From: Collinsella sp. AF23-4AC
GTDB lineage: Bacteria > Actinomycetota > Coriobacteriia > Coriobacteriales > Coriobacteriaceae
NCBI RefSeq assembly: GCF_003462685.1
Contig: NZ_QRVE01000007.1
Location: 29,543-93,542, forward strand
Reading direction: 5' to 3'
DNA: 64,000 bases
The position numbers were made by a program, and so were the translations under genes. This document shows, piece by piece, positions 49,708-58,200 of this stretch (the first letter of the stretch is position 1; every line of letters begins with the position of its first letter). Below the pieces are notes generated by a model. It did not search any database. It saw only the letters and a list, made by a program, of their open reading frames with translations, and was not told where the DNA came from.

Positions 49708-50802
49708 ATGGGTCTGATTCAAAAGAAGGACGAGAAGGACGAGATCGACGGCATCCAGATCATCGAGCGCGGCGAAGGCCCCGACGGTGACGAGGACGAG
49801 AAGATCGACCTGGTCGCCGGCACGTCTGCCGAACATATCGCCGCTGGCACGACCGCCGAGGAGGAGGACGCCCGCCTGGAGGCAAAGATCGCCGCGGACG
49901 CCGCTGACGAGAATCTGATGCCCGAGGCCCAGGATGAGGATGATGACGCCCTAGGTTCCGATGTGGACGACCACGCATCCAAGCACAAAAAGACGATGAT
50001 TGCCGCCTTCGTGGTTGCAGTCGTGATCGCTGCGGTGGTCGGCTTCTTTATTGGCAATGGCGGCTTTGGCGGCAAGGGTGTCGGCTCGGCGACCCTGACC
50101 GAGGACCAGCTCGATTCGACCGTGGCAAGCTATAGCTACAACGGCAAGAAGAGCGACATCACCGCGCGCGAGGCCATCGAGAGCCAGTACAGCCTCGACA
50201 CCGTCAAGGGCGACGACGGCAACTACACCGCTCCGTCTGCCGACGTTATCCTGTCCTACGTGCGCAACAAGATTCTGCTCGACGCTGCCGAGGACGAGGG
50301 CATTACCGTCTCTTCCAAGGAAATGAAGAAGTACGCCGAGGAGTCCATCGGCACCTCCGACTACAAGACCATGGCCACGCAGTACGGCGTGTCCAAGGAC
50401 CAGGCTAAGCAGATCGTCCGTCAGTCCGCGACGCTGCAGAAGCTCTACAAGAAGAAGGTGGGCGACAGCTCCGCAAGCATGCCGACCGCTCCGACCGAGC
50501 CTTCTGACGGCAACGAGGAGACCGCGAGCAAGGACTACGCCGACTACATCATCAACCTTGCCGGCGATGAGTGGGATAGCTCAAAGGGCACCTGGAAGGA
50601 CGCTGATAGCACCTACGCTAAGGCGTTCGCCGATGATGCCTTTACGACCGATAGCGCCACCTACAAGCAGGCCATGACCGCCTACTACACCGCCTACCAG
50701 CAGTACTCTTCGCAGGCCTCGAGCGCCAGCTCCAAGTGGACCGAGTATGCTAACGGCCTCTACGCCAAGGCCAACATCAGCATCTACGGCCTGTTTGCGT
50801 AA
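49708..50802 (+). CDS. Membrane-anchored SurA-N-like protein
   Basis: A 364-residue single-helix protein. An acidic cytoplasmic N-terminal region (1-95) precedes a membrane helix at about 98-117. The outer domain contains ILSYVRNKILLDAAEDEGIT, then VSSKEMKKYAEE and a Tyr/Ser/Ala-rich C-terminus. This helical part resembles the SurA/PrsA chaperone domain, but no PPIase domain is present. AAGGAG precedes the ATG. It could be an extracytoplasmic chaperone; the evidence is moderate. Confidence 0.75.
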   Translation: MGLIQKKDEKDEIDGIQIIERGEGPDGDEDEKIDLVAGTSAEHIAAGTTAEEEDARLEAKIAADAADENLMPEAQDEDDDALGSDVDDHASKHKKTMIAAFVVAVVIAAVVGFFIGNGGFGGKGVGSATLTEDQLDSTVASYSYNGKKSDITAREAIESQYSLDTVKGDDGNYTAPSADVILSYVRNKILLDAAEDEGITVSSKEMKKYAEESIGTSDYKTMATQYGVSKDQAKQIVRQSATLQKLYKKKVGDSSASMPTAPTEPSDGNEETASKDYADYIINLAGDEWDSSKGTWKDADSTYAKAFADDAFTTDSATYKQAMTAYYTAYQQYSSQASSASSKWTEYANGLYAKANISIYGLFA

Positions 50803-50845
50803 GATCTGTCTGCACTACTGCGCGCTAACCGATCTACCTGATTAA

Positions 50846-50880
50846 GCCCGCTAGAACGACAACGTTCTAGCGGGCATTTT
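50846..50880 (+). terminator. Intrinsic terminator
   Basis: GCCCGCTAGAAC pairs perfectly with GTTCTAGCGGGC, followed by ATTTTG. Confidence 0.85.
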
Positions 50881-50978
50881 GTTACCGAAACCACTAGGAT
50901 AGGACTTGCGCCCGGGCAAGTGCTTCATCGGGTATCCTCAATTCATCCGGGAAAACGGCCGTAAACGATTGCAAATAA

Positions 50979-51009
50979 CCGGTGAACGGTCAAAAACTAC
51001 CGTTCACCG
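50979..51009. promoter_or_regulatory. Inverted repeat in the mannose-PTS control region
   Basis: CGGTGAACGGT and ACCGTTCACCG form a perfect 11-bp inverted repeat across 8 bases. Related GGTAAACGG and GAGCGGTG motifs recur at about 51198-51230. These may be binding sites of a regulator. Confidence 0.5.
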
Positions 51010-51020
51010 ATAATTTTTAA

Positions 51021-51036
51021 ACTGGTTCTAACTGGT
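51021..51036. promoter_or_regulatory. Tandem ACTGGT half-sites
   Basis: ACTGGT occurs at 51021 and 51031, exactly 10 bp apart. The same hexamer forms half of the GntR operators at 51304-51332 and 55594-55608. Confidence 0.5.
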
Positions 51037-51159
51037 ATTAAGTCAAAAAGACCAATTCACAAATCTTCACAATGACCTGCAATTTTTCTACATGCTATTT
51101 TTAGCCGCCCTACGTTGTTTACACACAGGAAAAGATCCGATCTTTCGTCAAATCATTTC

Positions 51160-51170
51160 GAAACGGTTTC
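51160..51170. promoter_or_regulatory. LacI/CcpA-like operator
   Basis: GAAACGGTTTC is a perfect 11-base palindrome of the type bound by LacI-family proteins, including catabolite control proteins. It lies upstream of the PTS operon. Confidence 0.45.
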
Positions 51171-51303
51171 AAAACCGCAGGTAGAAGTGTTAATGAGCGG
51201 TAAACGGTCGATTTTTCGCCGTGAGCGGTGCAAAAACGTTTTACTGTATGAATCAACGAAAGCGTCCTCTTCTGGGGTGATATAGTGACAACAACACGTC
51301 ACG

Positions 51304-51332
51304 TGGTTACTACCAGTTTAGAAACCACTGGT
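51304..51332 (+). promoter_or_regulatory. GntR operator upstream of the mannose-family PTS operon
   Basis: TGGTTACTACCAG at 51304-51316 is identical to 55596-55608 in front of agaS. It has the TGGT-N4-ACCA layout typical of HutC-subfamily GntR operators. A further ACTGGT lies at 51327-51332. It falls just downstream of a TATAGT hexamer at 51281-51286, so binding would block transcription. Confidence 0.7.
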
Positions 51333-51353
51333 CTTCAACGAACGCTTTCCAAG

Positions 51354-51389
51354 AAGCTTTAAGGGCACTCGCCCGCTGGCTTCCGAACA
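51354..51389 (+). other. Leader hairpin of the PTS operon
   Basis: GAAGC-N6-GGGC and GCCC-N4-GCTTC can pair to form a two-part stem in the untranslated leader. It may affect mRNA stability or translation of the first PTS gene. Confidence 0.35.
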
Positions 51390-51432
51390 TCATCGGACTC
51401 AGATCGTACACACCTTCGGAAGGGAAATTTGA

Positions 51433-51876
51433 ATGGTTGGCTTTATTCTTACCGGTCATGGACAGTTCGCACCCGGCCTTGCAAGCGCTATCGCTATGGT
51501 TGCCGGCGACCAGCCCGCTTTTACCGTCGTTCCTTTCGAGGGCGACCAGGCTGCTTCCTACGGTGAGGATCTCCGCGCCGCTATTACCGCCATGCGCGAG
51601 GAGTGCGATGGCGTGCTCGTCTTTACCGACCTGCTTGGCGGCACCCCGTTCAACCAGTCGATGATGATTGCCCAGGATGTCGACAACGTTGAGGTTCTGA
51701 CTGGCACCAACCTTCCCATGGTTATTGAGCTTCTGTTCCTCCGCGGTAACTCCACGCTCGCCGAACTTGGCGAGCAGGCCGTGACCGTTGGCCAGACGGG
51801 CATCACCGCCCAGACGGTCGCATCCGTTGCCGGCTCCGATGAAGAGGATATCTTCGGCGACGAGGACGGCATCTAA
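51433..51876 (+). CDS. PTS EIIA, mannose family
   Basis: A 147-residue EIIA. The phosphorylated residue is His9 in ILTGHGQFAPGLASA, and VFTDLLGGTPFNQS is the second conserved segment. An acidic C-terminus (DEEDIFGDEDG) follows. It is the first gene of a PTS row and passes phosphate from HPr to EIIB. GAAGGGAAA lies upstream. Confidence 0.93.
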   Translation: MVGFILTGHGQFAPGLASAIAMVAGDQPAFTVVPFEGDQAASYGEDLRAAITAMREECDGVLVFTDLLGGTPFNQSMMIAQDVDNVEVLTGTNLPMVIELLFLRGNSTLAELGEQAVTVGQTGITAQTVASVAGSDEEDIFGDEDGI

Positions 51877-52157
51877 TGGCCGACTTCGGAGCCAGCGTCC
51901 TGAGCTCTTCGGTCGCTCTTTTGGGCTTGCTTGTCATCATGGGCTTGATTTACACCATCTGGTCGCAAATCAACATGAAGAAGAAGCAGAAGTACTTCAA
52001 GGAGCTGCACACCGAGCTCAAGCCGGGTCAGGAGGTTCTTTTCGCCGGCGGTATCTACGGAACCGTCAAAGGCATCGAAGGCGAAAAGGTCCAGATCAAA
52101 GTCCGATCCGGAGCCGTCGTAGATGTTTCGCGTTACGCGATTCAGGAGATCAAGTAA
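51876..52157 (+). CDS. YajC-family protein
   Basis: A 93-residue YajC-like protein. One membrane helix at about 12-32 is followed by a basic stretch (MKKKQKYFKELHTELKPGQE) and the YajC fold FAGGIYGTVKGIEGEKVQIKV. YajC accompanies SecDF in protein export, but genes of this family also occur inside mannose-type PTS operons. The start overlaps the EIIA stop by one base, so it is translated as part of the PTS message. Confidence 0.87.
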   Translation: MADFGASVLSSSVALLGLLVIMGLIYTIWSQINMKKKQKYFKELHTELKPGQEVLFAGGIYGTVKGIEGEKVQIKVRSGAVVDVSRYAIQEIK

Positions 52158-52193
52158 CTGTCGTCAGCAAATAACGAAAGGAAGCTGATCAAC

Positions 52194-52676
52194 ATGGCAG
52201 AACCCAACATTCTTCTTACCCGCATCGATAACCGACTGGTCCATGGTCAGGTTGCCACCCAGTGGAACTCCACTCTGGGCTCCAACCTCATCCTCGTCGC
52301 TAACGACGACGTGTCGACCAACACCATGCGCCAGAACCTCATGAAGATGGCCGCTCCCACCGGCGTCGCTACGCGTTTCTTCTCCCTGCAGAAGACCATC
52401 GACGTCATCGGCAAGGCGAGCCCGCGCCAGAAAATCTTCATCGTGGCCGAAACACCGGAAGACGTGCTTACGCTCGTCAAGGGCGGTGTGCCTATAAAGA
52501 AGGTAAACATCGGCAACATGCACATGTCGGAAGGAAAGCGCCAAGTCGCCACCTCCGTCGCAGTCAACGACGAGGATGTCGCTGCGTTTAAAGAGCTGCA
52601 GGAATTGGGGGTGGAGTTGGAGATCAGGCGCGTTCCGAGCACGCCTGTTGAGGACACGAGCAAGCTCTTCTCGTAA
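52194..52676 (+). CDS. PTS EIIB, mannose family (AgaB-like)
   Basis: A 160-residue EIIB. The phosphorylated His17 lies in the conserved RIDNRLVHGQV motif. LVKGGVPIKKVNIGNMHM is the family's second segment. It accepts phosphate from the EIIA at 51433 and hands it to the sugar in EIIC/EIID. A paralogue with Tyr at this position lies at 63012. Confidence 0.94.
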   Translation: MAEPNILLTRIDNRLVHGQVATQWNSTLGSNLILVANDDVSTNTMRQNLMKMAAPTGVATRFFSLQKTIDVIGKASPRQKIFIVAETPEDVLTLVKGGVPIKKVNIGNMHMSEGKRQVATSVAVNDEDVAAFKELQELGVELEIRRVPSTPVEDTSKLFS

Positions 52677-52766
52677 TCCTCATGATCCACGCTGTCAGGA
52701 ATGAAACCCTGACATTCTGTACGTGAAATCCAAAGTGCGTACATACATTTTGAAAGGAGGAGCAAG

Positions 52767-53567
52767 ATGGAATACTCGATCATCCAGGTCGCTCTGGTCT
52801 TCATCGTCACGTTCGTCGCGGCAATCGACCAGTTCAACTTCCTCGAGTCTCTCTATCAGCCCATCGTCACCGGCGCCGTCATCGGTCTTATCCTTGGCGA
52901 CCTCAACACCGGTCTTCTCGTGGGTGGTACTTATCAGCTCATGACGATCGGCAACATGCCGATCGGAGGCGCTCAGCCGCCTAACGCCGTCATCGGCGGC
53001 ATCATGGCAGCCATTCTCGCTATCGCTACGGGCCTCGAGCCCAACGCGGCAGTCGGCCTTGCCATTCCGTTCGCTCTGCTTGGTCAGCTCGGCGTTACCC
53101 TGGTCTTCACGCTTATGTCGCCGCTCATGTCCTCCGCGGACAACATGGCTCACAACGCTGACACCAAGGGTATCGAGCGTCTGAACTACTTCGCCATGGC
53201 TCTGCTCGGCCTGATCTTCGCCGTCGTCGTCACCCTGTTCTTCATCGCTGGCGCCACCATCGGTCAGACCATCGCTTCCGCCATCCCGACTTGGCTGCAG
53301 ACCGGTCTCTCCGCTGCAGGCGGCATGATGCGCTTCGTCGGCTTCGCCGTCCTGCTCAAGGTTATGATGAACCGCGATATGTGGGGCTTCTTCCTCATGG
53401 GCTTTGGTCTCGCGCTCATCACCGTTGCCAACGATTCTCTGGCAACCCCTGCTCTGCTCATCCTCGCTCTCATCGGCTTCGGCATCGCTTTCTGGGACTT
53501 CCAGCAGCAGACCGAGCTGAAGGGTGCAGCTGTTTCTGACGGAGGTGACTTCGAAGATGGCATCTAA
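52767..53567 (+). CDS. PTS EIIC, mannose family
   Basis: A 266-residue membrane protein with about eight helices. GTYQLMTIGNMPIGGAQPPN is the typical EIIC substrate-binding segment, and QFNFLESLYQPIVTGAVIG lies near the start. AAAGGAGGAGC precedes the ATG. It forms the channel together with EIID. Confidence 0.93.
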   Translation: MEYSIIQVALVFIVTFVAAIDQFNFLESLYQPIVTGAVIGLILGDLNTGLLVGGTYQLMTIGNMPIGGAQPPNAVIGGIMAAILAIATGLEPNAAVGLAIPFALLGQLGVTLVFTLMSPLMSSADNMAHNADTKGIERLNYFAMALLGLIFAVVVTLFFIAGATIGQTIASAIPTWLQTGLSAAGGMMRFVGFAVLLKVMMNRDMWGFFLMGFGLALITVANDSLATPALLILALIGFGIAFWDFQQQTELKGAAVSDGGDFEDGI

Positions 53568-54639
53568 TGAGTATGTGATCCCGGAGCACTACGAGGATCT
53601 CACTCCTGCTCCGCAGCTCGACCAGAAGACCCTCAACAAGATGGCTTGGCGCTCCTGCTTCCTGCAGGCCTCGTTCAACTACGAGCGTATGCAGGCCGCT
53701 GGCTGGCTCTACTCCATCATCCCCGGTCTGGAGAAGATCCACACCAACAAGAACGACCTCGCGGCTTCCATGAGCCACAACCTGGAGTTCTTCAATACCC
53801 ACCCGTTCCTCGTCACCTTTGTTATGGGCATCGTGCTTTCGCTCGAGCAGAACAAGGTTGACATCCCCACGATCCGCGCCGTCCGCGTCGCCGCAATGGG
53901 CCCGCTCGGTGGTATCGGTGACGCCCTGTTCTGGCTGACGCTCGTGCCTATCACGGCCGGCATCACCTCCAACATGGCCATCAACGGCAACGCTGCTGCG
54001 CCGATCATCTTCCTGGTGATCTTCAACGCCGTCCAGTTCGCTCTGCGCTTCTGGCTCATGAACTGGTCCTACAAGCTTGGCACTAGCGCTATTGACGCTC
54101 TGACCGCCAACATGCAGGCCTTCACGCGTGCCGCTTCCATCATGGGCGTCTTCGTCGTCGGTTGCCTGGTCGTCACCATGGGTGGCACCCAGATCAACCT
54201 CCAGATCCCCAACGGCACCACCCGTGGCCTCTCCGCTACTACCGTGATCGTCTCCGAGAAGGAGGCCAAGAACTTCACCGGTATGGAGGGCATCGATACC
54301 GAGACCGCTGAGGCCGGTACCATCGCCATGACCGATAAGGACGGCAACGCCCTTACCGCTTCCGATGCCGACGGCAACGCTGTCACGTGCGGCGTCACCG
54401 ATCTGGGCAACGGCATGGAGTCCGTTACCTACGGTACCGTCACCGAGGATCCGGTCAACTTCTCTGTTGCCGACACCCTCAACACCATCGTCCCGAAGCT
54501 TGTCCCGCTTATGCTTACGCTGCTGCTTTACTACATGTTCGCTAAGCACAGCTGGACCCCGACCAAGGGCATTCTGCTGCTCTTCGTCCTGGGCATCCTG
54601 GGCGCTGGCCCGCTTGGTCTCTGGCCGAGCATCTGGTAA
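53557..54639 (+). CDS. PTS EIID, mannose family
   Basis: A 360-residue membrane subunit. MAWRSCFLQASFNYERMQAA is the family start, and GPLGGIGDALFWLTLVPI is the conserved core. A hydrophilic ~90-residue segment rich in Thr, Asp and Gly (about residues 225-315) lies before the last helices, longer than in ManZ and as found in some GalNAc- or fructose-type EIID. The ATG at 53557 overlaps the EIIC gene by 11 bases; GGAGGTGA is 8 bases upstream. Confidence 0.92.
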   Translation: MASNEYVIPEHYEDLTPAPQLDQKTLNKMAWRSCFLQASFNYERMQAAGWLYSIIPGLEKIHTNKNDLAASMSHNLEFFNTHPFLVTFVMGIVLSLEQNKVDIPTIRAVRVAAMGPLGGIGDALFWLTLVPITAGITSNMAINGNAAAPIIFLVIFNAVQFALRFWLMNWSYKLGTSAIDALTANMQAFTRAASIMGVFVVGCLVVTMGGTQINLQIPNGTTRGLSATTVIVSEKEAKNFTGMEGIDTETAEAGTIAMTDKDGNALTASDADGNAVTCGVTDLGNGMESVTYGTVTEDPVNFSVADTLNTIVPKLVPLMLTLLLYYMFAKHSWTPTKGILLLFVLGILGAGPLGLWPSIW

Positions 54640-54705
54640 GGCTCTAGCTTGAGGGGTGTGTCCCTACGCGGCTCACACCCCGACCCCTTAAGCCATGTGT
54701 ATGTT

Positions 54706-54746
54706 AAAAGCCGCGTGCTCGAAAGAGCGCGCGGCTTTTGTTTTCT
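54706..54746 (+). terminator. Terminator of the mannose-family PTS operon
   Basis: AAAAGCCGCG pairs with CGCGGCTTTT, followed by GTTTTCTT. A second hairpin, GGGGTGTG / CACACCCC, lies upstream at 54653-54681. Confidence 0.85.
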
Positions 54747-54823
54747 TGATGATTCGGGTGTTACAGACCGATAATGCTTAACACCCTAGGTAGAAGCCGA
54801 GTTTGAGAAAATGGGAGGATAGG

Positions 54824-55555
54824 ATGGCGATCGGAGCGCGTAAGCAACCGCTGTACGATCAGCTGGTCGATATTCTGACCGAAAAGATTGACCATGAATA
54901 TTGCGCCGGTGACATGATTCCTTCCGAGCGCGAACTTTCGGAGCGCTATGGTCTCTCGCGCACTACGGTACGCCTGGCTCTGCAGGAACTGGAGCGTTTA
55001 GGACTGGTGGTTCGGCAGCACGGTCGCGGTACCTTTGTGACCGACCGTTCGGCAAAAGCAACCAATCTTATGCAGTCCTACAGCTTTACCGAGCAGATGC
55101 GCGCGATGGGTCGCGACCCCGAGACCACGATTCTCGAGTTTTGCGAGATGGAGGCCGATAAGAATCTGGCCGAGCATATGGGATTGCGTATCGGCGATCG
55201 CATTTTTAAGCTCAAGCGCCTTCGTTCTGCCGATAACATGCCCATGATGGTCGAACGCAGCTATCTACCGGTTCGTCAATTTATGTCCCTAAAGCGACCG
55301 ATGCTGGAGCGTAAGCCGCTTTACGATGTGATTGAGCAAGACTTTCAGCAAAAAATACGCGTGGCCGAAGAGGAGTTCTATGCGAGCATAGCCCGTCCCA
55401 CCGATGCCCACCTTTTGGAAATTGTCGAGGGCTCGCCTGTGCTCGATTTGGTCAGAACCACGTATAACGAGTCAAACGAGGTTGTGGAGTATACGCTCTC
55501 GGTTGCTCGTGCCGATCAGTTTAAATACAAGGTTTACCACCAGCGTAGCGACTAG
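54824..55555 (+). CDS. GntR/HutC-family regulator (AgaR/NagR-like)
   Basis: A 243-residue regulator. The winged helix-turn-helix is at about 8-75 (MIPSERELSERYGLSRTTVR, then RQHGRGTFV). The UTRA ligand-binding domain covers 90-240. ATG 54824 follows GGGAGGA. It lies between the PTS operon and agaS, both of which carry the operator TGGTTACTACCAG upstream, so it is the likely local repressor, released by an amino-sugar phosphate. The ligand is inferred. Confidence 0.9.
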   Translation: MAIGARKQPLYDQLVDILTEKIDHEYCAGDMIPSERELSERYGLSRTTVRLALQELERLGLVVRQHGRGTFVTDRSAKATNLMQSYSFTEQMRAMGRDPETTILEFCEMEADKNLAEHMGLRIGDRIFKLKRLRSADNMPMMVERSYLPVRQFMSLKRPMLERKPLYDVIEQDFQQKIRVAEEEFYASIARPTDAHLLEIVEGSPVLDLVRTTYNESNEVVEYTLSVARADQFKYKVYHQRSD

Positions 55556-55593
55556 TGTTCGCACCGTTTCCATATGATGATTCTCTGTATTTA

Positions 55594-55608
55594 ACTGGTT
55601 ACTACCAG
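55594..55608 (+). promoter_or_regulatory. GntR operator at the agaS promoter
   Basis: ACTGGTTACTACCAG ends 16 bases before the -10 hexamer TATAAT (55625-55630), so it covers the -35 region. The inner 13 bases are identical to the site at 51304. Another AACCAACC follows at once. Confidence 0.75.
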
Positions 55609-55624
55609 ATAACCAACCGAAGTG

Positions 55625-55630
55625 TATAAT
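55625..55630 (+). promoter_or_regulatory. agaS -10 element
   Basis: TATAAT, about 40 bases before the agaS start. The -35 region is poor and overlapped by the operator. Confidence 0.6.
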
Positions 55631-55669
55631 TGCACGTCAGAGGATTACTTCTAGAGAGAGGTATTAGAA

Positions 55670-56836
55670 ATGTTCGAGAAGAGTGTCGAGGAGCTCACCG
55701 AGCTCGGCGCCCAGATCACCACGGCCGAGATTGCTCAGCAGCCCGAGCTTTGGCGTGATACGCTCAACATCTATCGCGAGAACAAGGAGGCCATCGAGGC
55801 CTTTCTGGCCGAGGCTCGCGCTATGGGCGAGGGCCGTCTGTCCGTTGTCTTCACCGGTGCCGGTACGTCCGACTATGTTGGCGATACCTGCGCCCCGTAC
55901 CTGCGTCACGCTGGCAACACTGATCTCTACGACTTTAAGCCCATCGCCACGACCGATATCGTGAGCGCCCCGCGCGACTTCCTGCGCGCCGAGGATCCCA
56001 CGCTCGTGGTTTCCTTTGCCCGCTCTGGCAATAGCCCCGAGAGCCTTGCCGCCGTTGCCGTTGCCAAGGAGCTCGTCCACAACGTCAAGTTCCTCAACAT
56101 CACCTGCGCTCCCGAGGGCAAGCTCGCCGTCGAGTCTGCTGATGACCCCAATGCGCTGACGCTGCTCATCCCGCGCGCCAACGACAAGGGCTTCGCCATG
56201 ACTGGTTCCTACACCTGCATGACCCTGCTCTCTACCCTTATTTTCGACACTGCCTCTGACGAGCAGAAGGCCGAGTGGGTCGAGACCATCGCCAAGATGG
56301 GCGAGGAGGTCATCTCCCGTGAGCCTGAGATCGCCGATTACCTGGCTGGCGACTTCAACCGCGTGACCTACTTGGGTTCTGGCTCCTTCGGTGGCCTTGC
56401 CCAGGAGAGCCAGCTCAAGATCCTCGAGCTCGCTCACGGTCTGGTTGCTACTTCCTACGATACCTCCATGGGCTATCGTCACGGACCTAAGTCCTTCGTC
56501 GATGATAAGACGCTCGTCTTCGTGTTCGTCAACAACGACGCCTACACCCGTCAGTACGACATCGACATCCTCAACGAGATCGGTGGCGACGATATTGCTC
56601 AGCACACCGTTGCCGTTCAGCAGGATGGCGCTACTGTCTACGAGGGCGAGTCCTTCACCTTTAAGGGCTACGAGGCGCTTCCCGAGGGTTACCTCGCCCT
56701 GCCGTTCGTGATGTTTGCCCAGGCCATCAGCCTGCTCAACTCCGTGCGCGTGGGCAACACGCCCGATACGCCGAGCCCCACCGGCACGGTCAACCGCGTG
56801 GTTAAGGGCGTGACGATTCACCCCTTCACCGCTTAA
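55670..56836 (+). CDS. Galactosamine-6-phosphate deaminase/isomerase (AgaS-type SIS protein)
   Basis: A 388-residue protein with two SIS domains. The first has TGAGTSDYVGDTC and SFARSGNSPES; the second has LGSGSFGGLAQES and GYRHGPKSF, the latter holding the Glu/His-type catalytic region. AgaS converts galactosamine-6-phosphate to tagatose-6-phosphate and ammonia. AGAGAGGTA lies before the ATG. Context with a mannose-family PTS, NagA and a tagatose-6-phosphate-type kinase supports AgaS over glucosamine enzymes. Confidence 0.9.
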   Translation: MFEKSVEELTELGAQITTAEIAQQPELWRDTLNIYRENKEAIEAFLAEARAMGEGRLSVVFTGAGTSDYVGDTCAPYLRHAGNTDLYDFKPIATTDIVSAPRDFLRAEDPTLVVSFARSGNSPESLAAVAVAKELVHNVKFLNITCAPEGKLAVESADDPNALTLLIPRANDKGFAMTGSYTCMTLLSTLIFDTASDEQKAEWVETIAKMGEEVISREPEIADYLAGDFNRVTYLGSGSFGGLAQESQLKILELAHGLVATSYDTSMGYRHGPKSFVDDKTLVFVFVNNDAYTRQYDIDILNEIGGDDIAQHTVAVQQDGATVYEGESFTFKGYEALPEGYLALPFVMFAQAISLLNSVRVGNTPDTPSPTGTVNRVVKGVTIHPFTA

Positions 56837-56855
56837 TCGCGTCCCCCCTGTAAGG

Positions 56856-56892
56856 GCGCCCGTCCGCTCATAACGGCGGGCGGGCGCTTTTT
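56856..56892 (+). terminator. Terminator after agaS
   Basis: GCGCCCG pairs with CGGGCGC as the outer part of an imperfect GC-rich stem, followed by five T. Confidence 0.75.
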
Positions 56893-56955
56893 GTTTTTAC
56901 TTGAACCGGGTATAAGTATCACCACGGTCAACTGCTTTAGAAGCAAGGAGTGCAT

Positions 56956-58125
56956 ATGAGCACGTACGCAATTAAGGCTGACAAGTTCTTCTTGCCGGCA
57001 GGTCCGCAACTGGGCGGCTATCTTATGGTCGAGGATGGCGTCTTTGGCGCCTGGCAGGCCGACGAGCCCTCTTGCGAGATTAAGGACTACACGGGATCGT
57101 GGATCGCACCGGGTATGGTCGACACCCACATCCATGGCTTCTATAACCACTCGACTACCGATAACGATCCCGAGGGCATCGATATCAGCTCGACCGAGCT
57201 CGCCCGTCGTGGTACCACCAGCTGGCTGCCCACGACGTTCACCGATGGCGTCGAGCAGATTAAGGACGCCTGCGCCGCCATCGCCCAGGCTGACGAAGGC
57301 CGCGGCCCCGACTTCTGCGGTGCTCGCATTCAGGGCATCTACCTGGAGGGCCCCTTCTTTACCATGAAGCACGTGGGCGCGCAGAACCCCGCTTATCTGA
57401 TCGACCCCTCCGAGGAGGTCTTCGATCAGTGGCAGGAGGCTGCGGGCGGCCGCATCGTTAAGAGCGCCATGGCGGCCGAGCGCGACGGTGCCCCTGCTTA
57501 TGCGGCTGCTTTGAACGCCAAGGGTGTGGTGACCAGCATCGGTCACTCCGACGCCACCTACGATGAGTGCATCGCCGCCATCAACGCCGGTGCTAGCTGC
57601 TTTACGCATACCTATAACGGCCAGCGCGGTCTGCATCACCGTGAGCCCGGTGTCGTGGGTGCTGCCATGTCCACGCCCGAGACCTACGCCGAGATCATCT
57701 GTGATGGCAAGCACGTGAACCCTGCCGCCATCAAGGCGCTGCTGCAGGCAAAGGGCTGGCAGCATACGGTGCTCATCACCGACTGCCTGGGCTGCGGCGG
57801 CATGCCCGAGGGCAGCTACACCAGTGGCGGCATGGACGTCATCATGAAGGACAACCTGTGCTGGCTCGCCGACGGCAAGAGCATTGCCGGCTCGGTGCTC
57901 ACGCTTGCCCAGGGTGTCAAGAACATCGTCGACTGGGGCATCGCCAGCGCCGATATCGCCATTCGCATGGCAACCGAGGTGCCGGCGCGCTCCGCGCACA
58001 TCGAGGATAAGTGCGGCAGCATCATGCCGGGTCGCGACGCCGACTTTGTCGTGTTCGACCGTGAGCTCACCCTCGTCGAGACGTATGTTGGCGGCCAGAG
58101 CGTCGGCAACGCCTTTACGGAGTAA
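56956..58125 (+). CDS. N-acetyl(galacto/gluco)samine-6-phosphate deacetylase
   Basis: A 389-residue NagA/AgaA-type amidohydrolase. Motifs: VDTHIHGFYNHSTTD (metal His pair position), YLEGPFF (metal Glu), GHSDATY and THTYNGQRGLHHR (metal His residues), and ITDCLGCGGM (catalytic Asp). It removes the acetyl group to give the amine substrate of AgaS. AAGGAG is 5 bases before ATG 56956. A remnant of a second copy of the gene's 3' end lies at 60859. Confidence 0.92.
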   Translation: MSTYAIKADKFFLPAGPQLGGYLMVEDGVFGAWQADEPSCEIKDYTGSWIAPGMVDTHIHGFYNHSTTDNDPEGIDISSTELARRGTTSWLPTTFTDGVEQIKDACAAIAQADEGRGPDFCGARIQGIYLEGPFFTMKHVGAQNPAYLIDPSEEVFDQWQEAAGGRIVKSAMAAERDGAPAYAAALNAKGVVTSIGHSDATYDECIAAINAGASCFTHTYNGQRGLHHREPGVVGAAMSTPETYAEIICDGKHVNPAAIKALLQAKGWQHTVLITDCLGCGGMPEGSYTSGGMDVIMKDNLCWLADGKSIAGSVLTLAQGVKNIVDWGIASADIAIRMATEVPARSAHIEDKCGSIMPGRDADFVVFDRELTLVETYVGGQSVGNAFTE

Positions 58126-58135
58126 CGATAGAAAA

Positions 58136-58173
58136 AGACGGCGGGCCCGAATCTGCTCGGACCCGCCGTATGG
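58136..58173. terminator. Hairpin between nagA and the flavodoxin gene
   Basis: GACGGCGGG and CCCGCCGT form the base of a stem with inner CCGA / TCGG pairing. It lies between convergent genes and may stop both; T runs are short. Confidence 0.6.
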
Positions 58174-58200
58174 GTTAAACGCTCAAAAGCACCTTAACAG

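Noticed and set aside
51240..51300. Possible sigma-54 promoter for the mannose-family PTS operon
   Set aside because: No TGGCAC/TTGCT pair is present, and actinobacterial lineages are not known to use sigma-54.
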